Assembly (NCBI GenBank): GCA_023427545.1
Contig: JAEZBF010000017.1
Location: forward strand, 1-5,916
Reading direction: 5' to 3'
Source: Pseudomonadota bacterium
GTDB lineage: Bacteria > Pseudomonadota > Alphaproteobacteria > Rhizobiales > Devosiaceae
Length of the DNA stretch: 5,916 nt
Shown here: positions 1 to 5,587 of the stretch, piece by piece
Layout of the letters: each line of letters opens with the position of its first letter
Numbering within the stretch: the stretch's first letter is position 1
Position numbers and translations under genes: made by a program
Notes under the pieces: generated by a model
The model's database searches: none
What the model was told of the DNA's origin: nothing
The model's input: only the letters and a program-made list of their open reading frames with translations

Positions 1-26
1 TCGCGTGGCCCGGCTTCCAGACGAGA

Positions 27-48
27 CCGGCCCCTTCAGGGCGGCCGG
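27..48 (-). terminator. Weak hairpin just after the ATPase gene
   Basis: Two bases after the ATPase TGA, CCGGCC (48-43) can pair with GGCCGG (32-27), with partial CCT/AGG pairing inside. TCTCGTCT follows, which is only mildly T-rich. It may end the operon, but stem length and tail are unconvincing and the window stops 26 bases later. The remaining bases at the left edge (1-26) show nothing identifiable. Confidence 0.3.
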
Positions 49-49
49 C

Positions 50-1240
50 TCACCAGATGGCGAGGCCCGTCTGCGGGTCGAAGAAATGCAGCCGGCTGCA
101 ATCGACGGCGATCGAGACCTTGTCCCCGGTCTGGACCTCCGACTTGGCATCGAAGCGTGCAACGCAGGCACTTACGCCGGCGCCGTCGAGGCTGGTCGTG
201 AGGTCCGACAGCGTATCCGGATCGATCACCTCGGCGACGCGCGCGTCGAGCGAGAAGTGGACGATGTTGTCCGACCCAAGCGCTTCGGCAAGCTGCACGT
301 CCGCCGTGATCGTCTGGTCCGCGGGATGCCCCGGCACCAGCTTCAGGTCTTCCATGTCCTCCGGCCTGATTCCCGCGATCACCGGCTTGTTCAGGTAGGC
401 CGAGAGCGCCGGGCGCTGCGCCAGGAGCGTGGCTGGAACCCGCAGCTTCCATGAGCCGAGCTGCAGGATGGCATCCCCGCCCCCATCGGCGGGCGCAAGC
501 GCAGCGTGATAGAGATTCATTGCGGGCGAGCCGATGAACGAGGCAACGAAGGTGTTGGCCGGACGGCCGTAGATCACCGAAGGCTTGTCCACCTGCTGCA
601 GCACGCCGTCCTTCATCAGGGCAACGCGGTCGCCCATCGTCATGGCCTCGACCTGATCGTGCGTGACGTAGATCGTCGTCACCCCGAGCCGGTCCTGCAG
701 GCGGGCGATCTCCGAGCGCATCTGCACGCGCAGCTTGGCGTCGAGGTTGGAGAGCGGCTCGTCCATCAGGAAGACTTCAGGCTCGCGCACGATCGCGCGG
801 CCCATGGCAACGCGCTGGCGCTGGCCGCCCGAGAGCTGGCCGGGACGGCGGCGCAGGTACGGCTCGAGCTGCAGGATCTTGGCGACCTCCAAGACCTTGC
901 GGTCGATCTCGGCGCGCGGCAGCTTCGCGATCTGCAGCGCAAACGCCATGTTCTCGTAGACGCTCATGTGCGGGTAGAGCGCGTAGCTCTGGAACACCAT
1001 GGCGATATCGCGGTCCTTGGCGTGGACGTCGTTGACCACCTCGCCGGCGATCGACACCTCGCCCGAGGTGATCTCCTCGAGGCCCGCGATCATCCGCAGC
1101 GCCGTCGACTTGCCGCATCCGGAGGGCCCGACCAGCACCAGGAACTCGCCGTCGGCGATGTCGAGGCTCAGCTGGTCGACGGCCTTGAAGCCGCCGTGCG
1201 CATAGGTCTTGGAAACTTTGTCGAGAACAACCCTGGCCAT
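50..1240 (-). CDS. Sugar ABC importer ATPase, MalK/MsmX/UgpC type
   Basis: This 396-residue cytoplasmic ATPase hydrolyses ATP as a homodimer to power CUT1-type import. All catalytic motifs are intact: Walker A GPSGCGKST (38-46), Q-loop Q84 in MVFQSYALYPHM, signature LSGGQ (136-140), Walker B VFLMDE (156-161), D-loop SNLDAK (164-169) and switch H194 in VTHDQ. After about residue 240 comes the regulatory TOBE/OB region typical of MalK-like proteins, with GIRPED (290-295) and the characteristic end HFFDPQTGLAIW. This separates it from short ATPases of other importer classes. The ATG at 1240 follows an AGGA ribosome site and begins the usual MARVVLDKVSKTY. The frame is open upstream to 1912, but that part reads the permease gene out of frame and is not coding. 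Because MsmX-like ATPases can serve several importers, it might also drive the first permease pair. Confidence 0.97.
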   Translation of the reverse strand: MARVVLDKVSKTYAHGGFKAVDQLSLDIADGEFLVLVGPSGCGKSTALRMIAGLEEITSGEVSIAGEVVNDVHAKDRDIAMVFQSYALYPHMSVYENMAFALQIAKLPRAEIDRKVLEVAKILQLEPYLRRRPGQLSGGQRQRVAMGRAIVREPEVFLMDEPLSNLDAKLRVQMRSEIARLQDRLGVTTIYVTHDQVEAMTMGDRVALMKDGVLQQVDKPSVIYGRPANTFVASFIGSPAMNLYHAALAPADGGGDAILQLGSWKLRVPATLLAQRPALSAYLNKPVIAGIRPEDMEDLKLVPGHPADQTITADVQLAEALGSDNIVHFSLDARVAEVIDPDTLSDLTTSLDGAGVSACVARFDAKSEVQTGDKVSIAVDCSRLHFFDPQTGLAIW

Positions 1241-1248
1241 GCCGAATC

Positions 1249-2157
1249 CTATTTGAAGCCCGTGGTGGCGACGCCTTTGACGAGGTAGCGCTGCGACACC
1301 ATGAAGAACCCGAGCACCGGACCGATGGCGAGCGTCGCCATGGCGAACATGCCGCCGTACGAGGACTCGCCGCCGCTGGCATCCACGAACATGCGCAGGG
1401 CGAGCGGCACGGTCGTCTTCTCGAGGCCCGAGAGATAGATCAGCTGCCCGAGGAAATCGTTGTAGCTGTTGATGAAGGTGAAGATCGACGTCGTCACGAT
1501 GGCCGGCAGGCAGAGCGGCAGGATGATCCGCGTGAAGCGCTGCCAATAGGACGCACCGTCGACCGTCGCCGCCTGCTCCAGCTCCCGCGGCAGCGAACGC
1601 ATGAACTGCACCATCAGGAAGATGAAAAACGCGTCCGTCGCGAGGAACTTCGGCACCACCAGCGGCAGGATGGTGTTGACCCAGCCGAGCTTGAGGAAGG
1701 CGATGTACTGCGGGATCAGCTGCGCGTGGATCGGCAACATGATCGAGCCCAGCATCAGCGCGAACCAGAAGCTCTTCCAGCGGAAGCGCAGCCGCGCAAA
1801 GGCATAGCCGGCAAGGCATGCCGCCGTGATGTTGCCGATCACGCTCAAAAAGCAGATCACGAACGAGTTGATATAGAACGTCGCGAACGTGACGTTGCCG
1901 AAGAAATTCCACCCCGCGATGTAGTTCTCGAGCGTCCAGGTCCGCGGAATCGGCCCCAGGCCGGCGAAGATCTCGTTCTGCGGGCGCAGCGACGACAGCA
2001 CCATCCAGATCACCGGATAGACCATCACCAGCGCGAGCGCCGTCAGCGCGAGGTGGGCGAGGAACGCCCGCATCGGCGACATCCGTCCGAACTTGGGGCG
2101 GGCCTTGCGCCGGCGGGGCGGCGCAGCCGGAGCGGCGGCAGTATCAATCGTCGCCAT
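1249..2157 (-). CDS. ABC sugar importer permease, MalG/UgpE type
   Basis: This 302-residue partner permease completes the membrane channel of the second importer. A basic, proline-rich cytoplasmic N-terminus (PPRRRKARPKFGR within 1-30) leads into the first membrane helix (about 35-56). Further segments lie near 95-117, 130-150, 162-186, 215-232 and 272-290. The docking loop reads QAA at 195-197, with G201 and then I211-I-L-P214, so the leading Glu is Gln; this is a modest variation of the motif. The C-terminus RYLVKGVATTGFK resembles the usual MalG tail. The ATG at 2157 lies inside the end of the upstream gene, whose TGA is 14 bp further on, and the ribosome site is weak (GGGTG), so reinitiation or coupling is likely. 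The TAG stop is 8 bp before the ATPase start. Confidence 0.96.
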   Translation of the reverse strand: MATIDTAAAPAAPPRRRKARPKFGRMSPMRAFLAHLALTALALVMVYPVIWMVLSSLRPQNEIFAGLGPIPRTWTLENYIAGWNFFGNVTFATFYINSFVICFLSVIGNITAACLAGYAFARLRFRWKSFWFALMLGSIMLPIHAQLIPQYIAFLKLGWVNTILPLVVPKFLATDAFFIFLMVQFMRSLPRELEQAATVDGASYWQRFTRIILPLCLPAIVTTSIFTFINSYNDFLGQLIYLSGLEKTTVPLALRMFVDASGGESSYGGMFAMATLAIGPVLGFFMVSQRYLVKGVATTGFK

Positions 2158-3106
2158 AGAACACCCAGAACTTGGCCGACCAGAACATCAGGCCGGTGAA
2201 GATGGCGATCACGATCAGCAGCAGCCACGCCATGGCCGAGGCGTAGCCCATGTCGAGCTGCACGAAGGCGCGCTTGTAGAGGTAGAGCGTATAGAGTTGC
2301 GTGCTCTCGGCCGGCCCGCCGGTGCCGTTCGAGACGATGAACGCCTGCGTGAACGACTGGAACGAGTGGATGATCTGCAGCACCACGTTGAACAGGATCA
2401 CCGGCGTCAGCAGCGGCAGCGTGATGCGCCGGAAGCGCAGCCAGGCCGAGGCGCCATCGATCGAGGCGGCCTCGTAGAGCGAGGTCGGTATCTGCCGCAG
2501 CGCGGCAAGGAAGATCACCATCGCCGAACCGAAGGTCCAGACGTGGAGCGTCACCAGCATCCACGGCGCCGTCTCGGGATTGGCGACCCAGCTCTGGCCC
2601 TGGATGCCGATCAGCCGCAACGCGTCGTTGAAGATGCCGCGCGTGCCGAACACCTCGCGCCACAACAGGCCGATCGCGACGCTGCCGCCGATCAGCGAGG
2701 GCACGTAGAAGATCGAGCGGTAGAAGCCCAGACCCGAGAGCCCGCGGTTGAGCAGCACCGCCACCGTCAGGGCGAAGATCAGCACCAGCGGCACCGACCA
2801 GCCGACATAGAAGAACGTGACCTGCACCGACTGCCAGAACTGCGGATCGCGCGTCAGCATGTCGATATAGTTGTTCAGCCCCACCCACCGCGGCGGCCGC
2901 AGGATGTTGTAGCGGGTGAACGAGAGGTAGAGCGACGCCAGCACCGGCGCTGCGGTAATGGCGACGAGGCCGAGGAACCACGGCGCCAGGAACAGGTACG
3001 CAGTGCGGTTCTCGAGCTGCGCCGGGGTGAGGCGCGACCGCTTCTTGGGCCGGCTCGCGCTCGGAGCGGCAGCCTTGTCTACCGTTGTGGCGACGCTGTC
3101 GGTCAT
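2144..3106 (-). CDS. ABC sugar importer permease, MalF/UgpA type
   Basis: This 320-residue inner-membrane subunit is complete and of normal family length. A hydrophilic Ala/Pro/Lys/Arg-rich N-terminus (residues 1-30) precedes about six membrane segments (near 36-60, 97-120, 130-150, 181-203, 232-250 and 290-311). The ATPase-docking loop is canonical: E212-A-A, G218, then I228-T-L-P231, preceded by IPTSLY. The periplasmic GTGGP motif is at 261-265. The ATG at 3106 has only a weak GGAA Shine-Dalgarno, and a small CGGCG/CGCCG hairpin (3125-3137) lies just upstream. This contrasts with the strong site of the preceding binding-protein gene. The 3' end overlaps the next permease gene by 14 bp, so the two are translated as a coupled pair. 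It should form the heterodimeric channel with that neighbour. Confidence 0.96.
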   Translation of the reverse strand: MTDSVATTVDKAAAPSASRPKKRSRLTPAQLENRTAYLFLAPWFLGLVAITAAPVLASLYLSFTRYNILRPPRWVGLNNYIDMLTRDPQFWQSVQVTFFYVGWSVPLVLIFALTVAVLLNRGLSGLGFYRSIFYVPSLIGGSVAIGLLWREVFGTRGIFNDALRLIGIQGQSWVANPETAPWMLVTLHVWTFGSAMVIFLAALRQIPTSLYEAASIDGASAWLRFRRITLPLLTPVILFNVVLQIIHSFQSFTQAFIVSNGTGGPAESTQLYTLYLYKRAFVQLDMGYASAMAWLLLIVIAIFTGLMFWSAKFWVFYGDD

Positions 3107-3140
3107 GAAGTTCCGTTATCGGGGCGGCGTACCGCCGGAG

Positions 3141-3180
3141 AAGATAAAGAAAAGCTGCCGGCAGCCTGGCCGCCGGCAGC
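3141..3180 (-). terminator. Intrinsic terminator-like hairpin between binding protein and permease genes (attenuator)
   Basis: On the minus strand, GCTGCCGGC (3180-3172) and GCCGGCAGC (3162-3154) form a perfect 9-bp GC-rich stem around a 9-base loop. The T-rich tract TTTTCTTTATC follows directly (3153-3143). It starts 14 bases after the binding-protein TAA and ends about 35 bases before the next ATG. This has the form of a Rho-independent terminator with an interrupted T-run, so partial read-through is likely. Such sites after binding-protein genes are a known way to make more binding protein than membrane complex, as in malE-malF. The function here is inferred. Confidence 0.7.
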
Positions 3181-3194
3181 GTGAGTTGGTCCCG

Positions 3195-4520
3195 TTACTG
3201 CTCGGTCGCGCGCTGAACCTGGTCGATGTAGGAGGCAGCGGCTTCCTCAGGCGTTGCCTTGCCGAAGGCCACCGACTCGTAGGTCGAGGTCAGCGTCTCG
3301 TTCATCGCGTTGTAGCCGCCGGCCGGGTAGAACGCCGTCTTGGCGGTCGGGGCGACCTCGTTGAAGACCTCGATCAGCTGGCGCTGGCCCGGAGTCGCCT
3401 TCTCGTTCTTGAGCTGCTTCTCGCGGAAGCGGTCGACCGTCACGACGCCGTTGTCCGACAGGTAGATGTCGGCGGCGCGCTCGTCCTGGGTGAAGAAGTT
3501 GGTCCAGGCCGCAGCGATCTTGACGCTGTTCTCATCGCAGTTGGCGCCGATGGCGAAGCCGTTGGCGCCGATGTCGTTGCCGCCGCCCTTCTCGCCGACC
3601 GGCAGGGTGTGCAGCACGAGCTGCTCGCCCGGCTTGGCGACGTCGAGCACCTTCTGGTGACCATCGAGCTGGTTGGCCGGACGCGCGTCGACGAGCGCCA
3701 CGCCCTTGGCGAGGAGCGTGTTGTCGATGAAGTTGTCCGGCAGCTCGGCCATCAGGTCGGCGGTCTCGGTCACGCCTTCCTTGCGGAGCGCTTCCCAGCG
3801 GGTGAACCACTCGGCGATCGTCTCGGGCGTCATCGACACCGTCCCGTCGGGAGCAAAGGCCGCTTCGCCCTTGCCGATCAGGAAGCCGCCGAAGGCATTC
3901 ATGTTGCCGCCGAGGTTTCCGAAGGCGTACTTGTCGGCGGGAATCTTGGTCTTGAGCTCGCGGGCGAAGGCCTCGAGGTCGTCCCAGGTCCAGTCGTTGG
4001 GCGGGATCTGCATGCCCGCGGCTTCGATCGCCGTCTTGTTCATGAGCAGCGCGAAGTAGAACACGCCGTGCGGGATGAAGTAGAGCTTGCCGTCGGCGCC
4101 GCGGCCGGAGTCGAGGACCGCCGGCTCGATGCCGCTCACATCCAGGGTGCCGTTTTCGACGAGATCATCGAGCGGACGCAGGATGCTGGGGTCGGCGTAC
4201 TGGGCGAGCAGGCGCGACTGCATGGTGATGGCGCAGGGCTGGTTGCCGCTCGCCGCCTGCACGTTCAGCTTGTCCCAGTAGGCGTTGAACTCGCCGGGCT
4301 CGCGGCTGATCGTGACGCCCGGGTTCTCGCTCTCGAACAGCTTGATGATCTGCTCGGTCTTCTCGTTGCGCACGTTCGCGCCCCACCACGAGAACCGGAT
4401 CGTGCCCGAAAGCTGTTCCTGGGCCAGGACCGGCGCGGCGAAGCTGCCGACCATGAGCACGGCCGTGAGTGCCGAGAGCACCCGGCCGACACCACGGGAC
4501 TGGATAGACCTCAAAGACAT
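3195..4520 (-). CDS. Periplasmic sugar-binding protein of a CUT1-type ABC importer
   Basis: This 441-residue extracellular solute-binding protein (family 1, COG1653-like) would deliver a sugar or oligosaccharide to the permeases encoded downstream. Residues 1-33 form a Sec signal peptide: a basic start (MSLRSIQSRGVGR), a hydrophobic core (VLSALTAVLMVG) and a PVLA site before Q34. There is no lipobox Cys, so the mature protein of about 408 residues should be soluble in the periplasm. The mature start, IRFSWWGANVRNEKT, followed by a helix ending LFESENPGV, is typical of the family. A GNQPCAITMQ segment (93-101) occupies the place where many relatives have G-x-x-P-D. Aromatics W45, W46, Y81 and W82 could stack on sugar rings. 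The mature chain has only two cysteines, C96 and C328. The ATG at 4520 is chosen for its Shine-Dalgarno and signal peptide; an in-frame TTG at 4703 lacks both. The ligand is unknown. Confidence 0.95.
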   Translation of the reverse strand: MSLRSIQSRGVGRVLSALTAVLMVGSFAAPVLAQEQLSGTIRFSWWGANVRNEKTEQIIKLFESENPGVTISREPGEFNAYWDKLNVQAASGNQPCAITMQSRLLAQYADPSILRPLDDLVENGTLDVSGIEPAVLDSGRGADGKLYFIPHGVFYFALLMNKTAIEAAGMQIPPNDWTWDDLEAFARELKTKIPADKYAFGNLGGNMNAFGGFLIGKGEAAFAPDGTVSMTPETIAEWFTRWEALRKEGVTETADLMAELPDNFIDNTLLAKGVALVDARPANQLDGHQKVLDVAKPGEQLVLHTLPVGEKGGGNDIGANGFAIGANCDENSVKIAAAWTNFFTQDERAADIYLSDNGVVTVDRFREKQLKNEKATPGQRQLIEVFNEVAPTAKTAFYPAGGYNAMNETLTSTYESVAFGKATPEEAAASYIDQVQRATEQ

Positions 4521-4525
4521 GTATT

Positions 4526-4532
4526 CTCCTCC
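4526..4532 (-). promoter_or_regulatory. Strong Shine-Dalgarno of the binding-protein gene
   Basis: GGAGGAG on the minus strand places its GGAGG core 7 bases before the ATG at 4520. It is the best ribosome-binding site in the window and fixes the start codon. A 5-bp-stem hairpin (CGGCC 4534-4538 / GGCCG 4546-4550) lies immediately upstream. It would leave the site itself unpaired. Confidence 0.85.
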
Positions 4533-4552
4533 CCGGCCGCGAGCGGGCCGAT

Positions 4553-4564
4553 TGCGTGTACGCA
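4553..4564. promoter_or_regulatory. 12-bp dyad TGCGT-GT-ACGCA near the start codon
   Basis: Two 5-bp arms, TGCGT and ACGCA, are separated by GT. The dyad lies 33-44 bp upstream of the binding-protein ATG. The position suits a repressor site overlapping the transcription start, or a small leader stem. Support is only symmetry and location. Confidence 0.25.
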
Positions 4565-4596
4565 GCCTGGCGCCGCCCCGGCGCTGCTGCCTGTGT

Positions 4597-4636
4597 GAAG
4601 GTTCGCTTGGACGCACCGATGGCGCCTTGAACCTTC
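4597..4636. repeat. 8-bp inverted repeat (GAAGGTTC / GAACCTTC)
   Basis: GAAGGTTC (4597-4604) and its exact reverse complement GAACCTTC (4629-4636) flank 24 bp. The interior holds a weak GCACC-GAT-GGCGC mini-stem, so an RNA from either strand could form an extended imperfect hairpin. It may be a leader structure or a pair of protein-binding half-sites. A chance origin is possible for arms of this length. Confidence 0.35.
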
Positions 4637-4651
4637 TGGGCGGGTTGCGCG

Positions 4652-4661
4652 GGAACGTTCC
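4652..4661. promoter_or_regulatory. Candidate LacI-family operator (GGAACGTTCC palindrome)
   Basis: This is a perfect 10-bp palindrome, GGAACGTTCC, with the central CpG and AACGTT core common in operators of LacI/PurR-type sugar regulators. It lies about 130 bp upstream of the binding-protein start. The symmetry does not extend past 10 bp, and about 0.2 such palindromes are expected by chance in a gap this size. The call rests on the core and the context. No regulator gene is in the window. Confidence 0.35.
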
Positions 4662-4723
4662 ACGGGCATGACGCTTGGGGCAACTACCGTTAGCCAAGCC
4701 CAACTATAGGAGAGGGCTATACC

Positions 4724-4749
4724 GCTCGGCCCGGCCTTGGCGGGCAAGC
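4724..4749 (-). terminator. Hairpin just after the first importer's last gene (possible 3' end)
   Basis: Four bases after the TGA of the upstream permease, the minus strand can fold GCTTGCCCG (4749-4741) against CGGGCCGAGC (4733-4724). This gives nine pairs, one of them G-T, with a single bulged C and a seven-base loop. No T-run follows, so it is not a classical intrinsic terminator. It could protect the 3' end or act together with Rho. The position fits an operon end, but the function is inferred from place and shape only. Confidence 0.35.
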
Positions 4750-4753
4750 ACTT

Positions 4754-5587
4754 TCAGCCCTTCACCGCCCCCGCCGTCATCCCTGCGACGATTTGGCGGT
4801 TGAAGAACAGGAACATGATCAGCGGTGGGATCGTGATCAGCAGGATGTTCGTGAACAGCAGGTTGTACTGCGTGCTGAACTGGCTCTGGAAATTGTAGAG
4901 CGTCAGCTGCACCGTGACGTTCTCGTTGCCCGGCAGGTAGTAGAGCGGAAACGTGAAGTCGTTGAAGATCGCGACCGACTGCACCACGACCACTGTCACC
5001 ACCACCGGTTTGAGCAGCGGCAGGATCACCTGGAAGAACAGCCGGACCGGTCCCGCGCCATCCATGATCGCGGCCTCGTCGAGCTCGCGCGGGATGGTCG
5101 CAACGAAGGCGCGGAACAGCAGCACGGTGAACGAGAGGCCGTAGGCGACCTCGATCAGCGTCATGCCGTGCAGCGTCTTGAACAATCCGATGCTCTGCAT
5201 CACCCAGATCGTCGGTACCACCGCGGGCGGGATGATCAGTCCGGCAAGCACCATGAAGTTGACGATCGGAGTCCAGCCCGATGGCCGGCGCTGCACCACG
5301 TAGCCCACCATGGCGCCGAACACGACGAGCAGCACCACCGCCGCGACGGTGAGGATCACCGAGTTCATGAAGGCGGTGACCAGCATGTAGTTACGGGTCT
5401 GGACCACCGCGACGACGTTGTCCCACAGGTGAAAGCCGGTGCTGGGCCAGGAAAACTCCCGCAGCGAGGCCTCCTTGCGGTCCTTGAGCGCCATCGAAAA
5501 AATGAAGGCGAACGGGACGAGGAACACGAAGATCGAAACGAAGACCGCCGCTCCGCCGACGACCCACCGCCGCGTCCGTGTCGTCAT
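4754..5587 (-). CDS. ABC sugar importer permease, MalG/UgpE type
   Basis: This 277-residue protein is the second membrane subunit of the first importer and is complete at the usual family length. It shows about six membrane segments (near residues 9-32, 70-98, 108-130, 145-163, 192-210 and 243-263). The EAA loop is canonical: E171-A-A, G177, then V-I-L-P at 187-190, preceded by IPRELD. The C-terminus (RQIVAGMTAGAVKG) matches the typical MalG-family tail, which ends in an amphipathic helix near the ATPase. I chose the ATG at 5587 because it overlaps the upstream stop (ATGA) and is followed by a basic N-terminus leading into the first helix. The frame stays open to a GTG at 5779, but that extension is only an antiparallel read of the neighbour. 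The Shine-Dalgarno is weak, consistent with translational coupling. No ATPase gene follows; the next gene starts a different importer after 233 bp. Confidence 0.95.
   Translation of the reverse strand: MTTRTRRWVVGGAAVFVSIFVFLVPFAFIFSMALKDRKEASLREFSWPSTGFHLWDNVVAVVQTRNYMLVTAFMNSVILTVAAVVLLVVFGAMVGYVVQRRPSGWTPIVNFMVLAGLIIPPAVVPTIWVMQSIGLFKTLHGMTLIEVAYGLSFTVLLFRAFVATIPRELDEAAIMDGAGPVRLFFQVILPLLKPVVVTVVVVQSVAIFNDFTFPLYYLPGNENVTVQLTLYNFQSQFSTQYNLLFTNILLITIPPLIMFLFFNRQIVAGMTAGAVKG

Larger units (their letters stand above)
4521..4753 (-). promoter_or_regulatory. Intergenic region: presumed promoter and leader of the second importer operon
   Basis: This 233-bp non-coding gap lies between the end of the first permease pair and the binding-protein gene. 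It is the largest gap in the window and the natural site for a promoter of the downstream operon. No convincing sigma-70 pair is visible. The best -10-like element is TATAGT on the minus strand (4708-4703), without a good -35 at 17 bp. Several symmetric elements lie inside and are listed separately. TTG-initiated frames cross the gap (from 4703 in frame with the binding protein, and from 4747), but they lack a Shine-Dalgarno and look like shadows. Whether the first operon reads through into the second cannot be settled here. Confidence 0.5.

Noticed and set aside
1241..1912. The ATPase frame stays open upstream to 1912, suggesting a fusion of 620 residues
   Set aside because: The extension is an out-of-frame read of the MalG-type permease gene. 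It has no domain character, and the ATPase has its own ATG, ribosome site and standard N-terminus at 1240.
2093..3184. Plus-strand open frame of 363 codons opposite the MalF-type permease gene
   Set aside because: It is very rich in Arg, Gln, His and Glu with no recognisable motif. It mirrors a complete conserved permease on the other strand.
3532..3810. Minus-strand open frame of 92 codons inside the binding-protein gene, and others like it
   Set aside because: It is an alternative frame of the same gene, Arg/Gly/Ala-rich, with no independent support.
2958..4598. Long plus-strand open frame of 546 codons opposite the binding-protein gene
   Set aside because: Its composition is that of a shadow frame (Arg, Val, Leu, His and Gly rich, no domains). 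It is the antisense of a gene with clear family features and results from GC-rich codon bias.
4521..4703. In-frame upstream TTG start for the binding protein (502 residues)
   Set aside because: It would bury the signal peptide 61 residues inside the protein and lacks a ribosome site, whereas the ATG at 4520 has both.
4511..4747. Small minus-strand open frame (78 codons from TTG, 52 from an internal ATG) filling the intergenic gap; possible leader peptide
   Set aside because: It has no Shine-Dalgarno, the composition looks random for GC-rich DNA, and it overlaps the binding-protein start out of frame. Nothing suggests a regulatory peptide.
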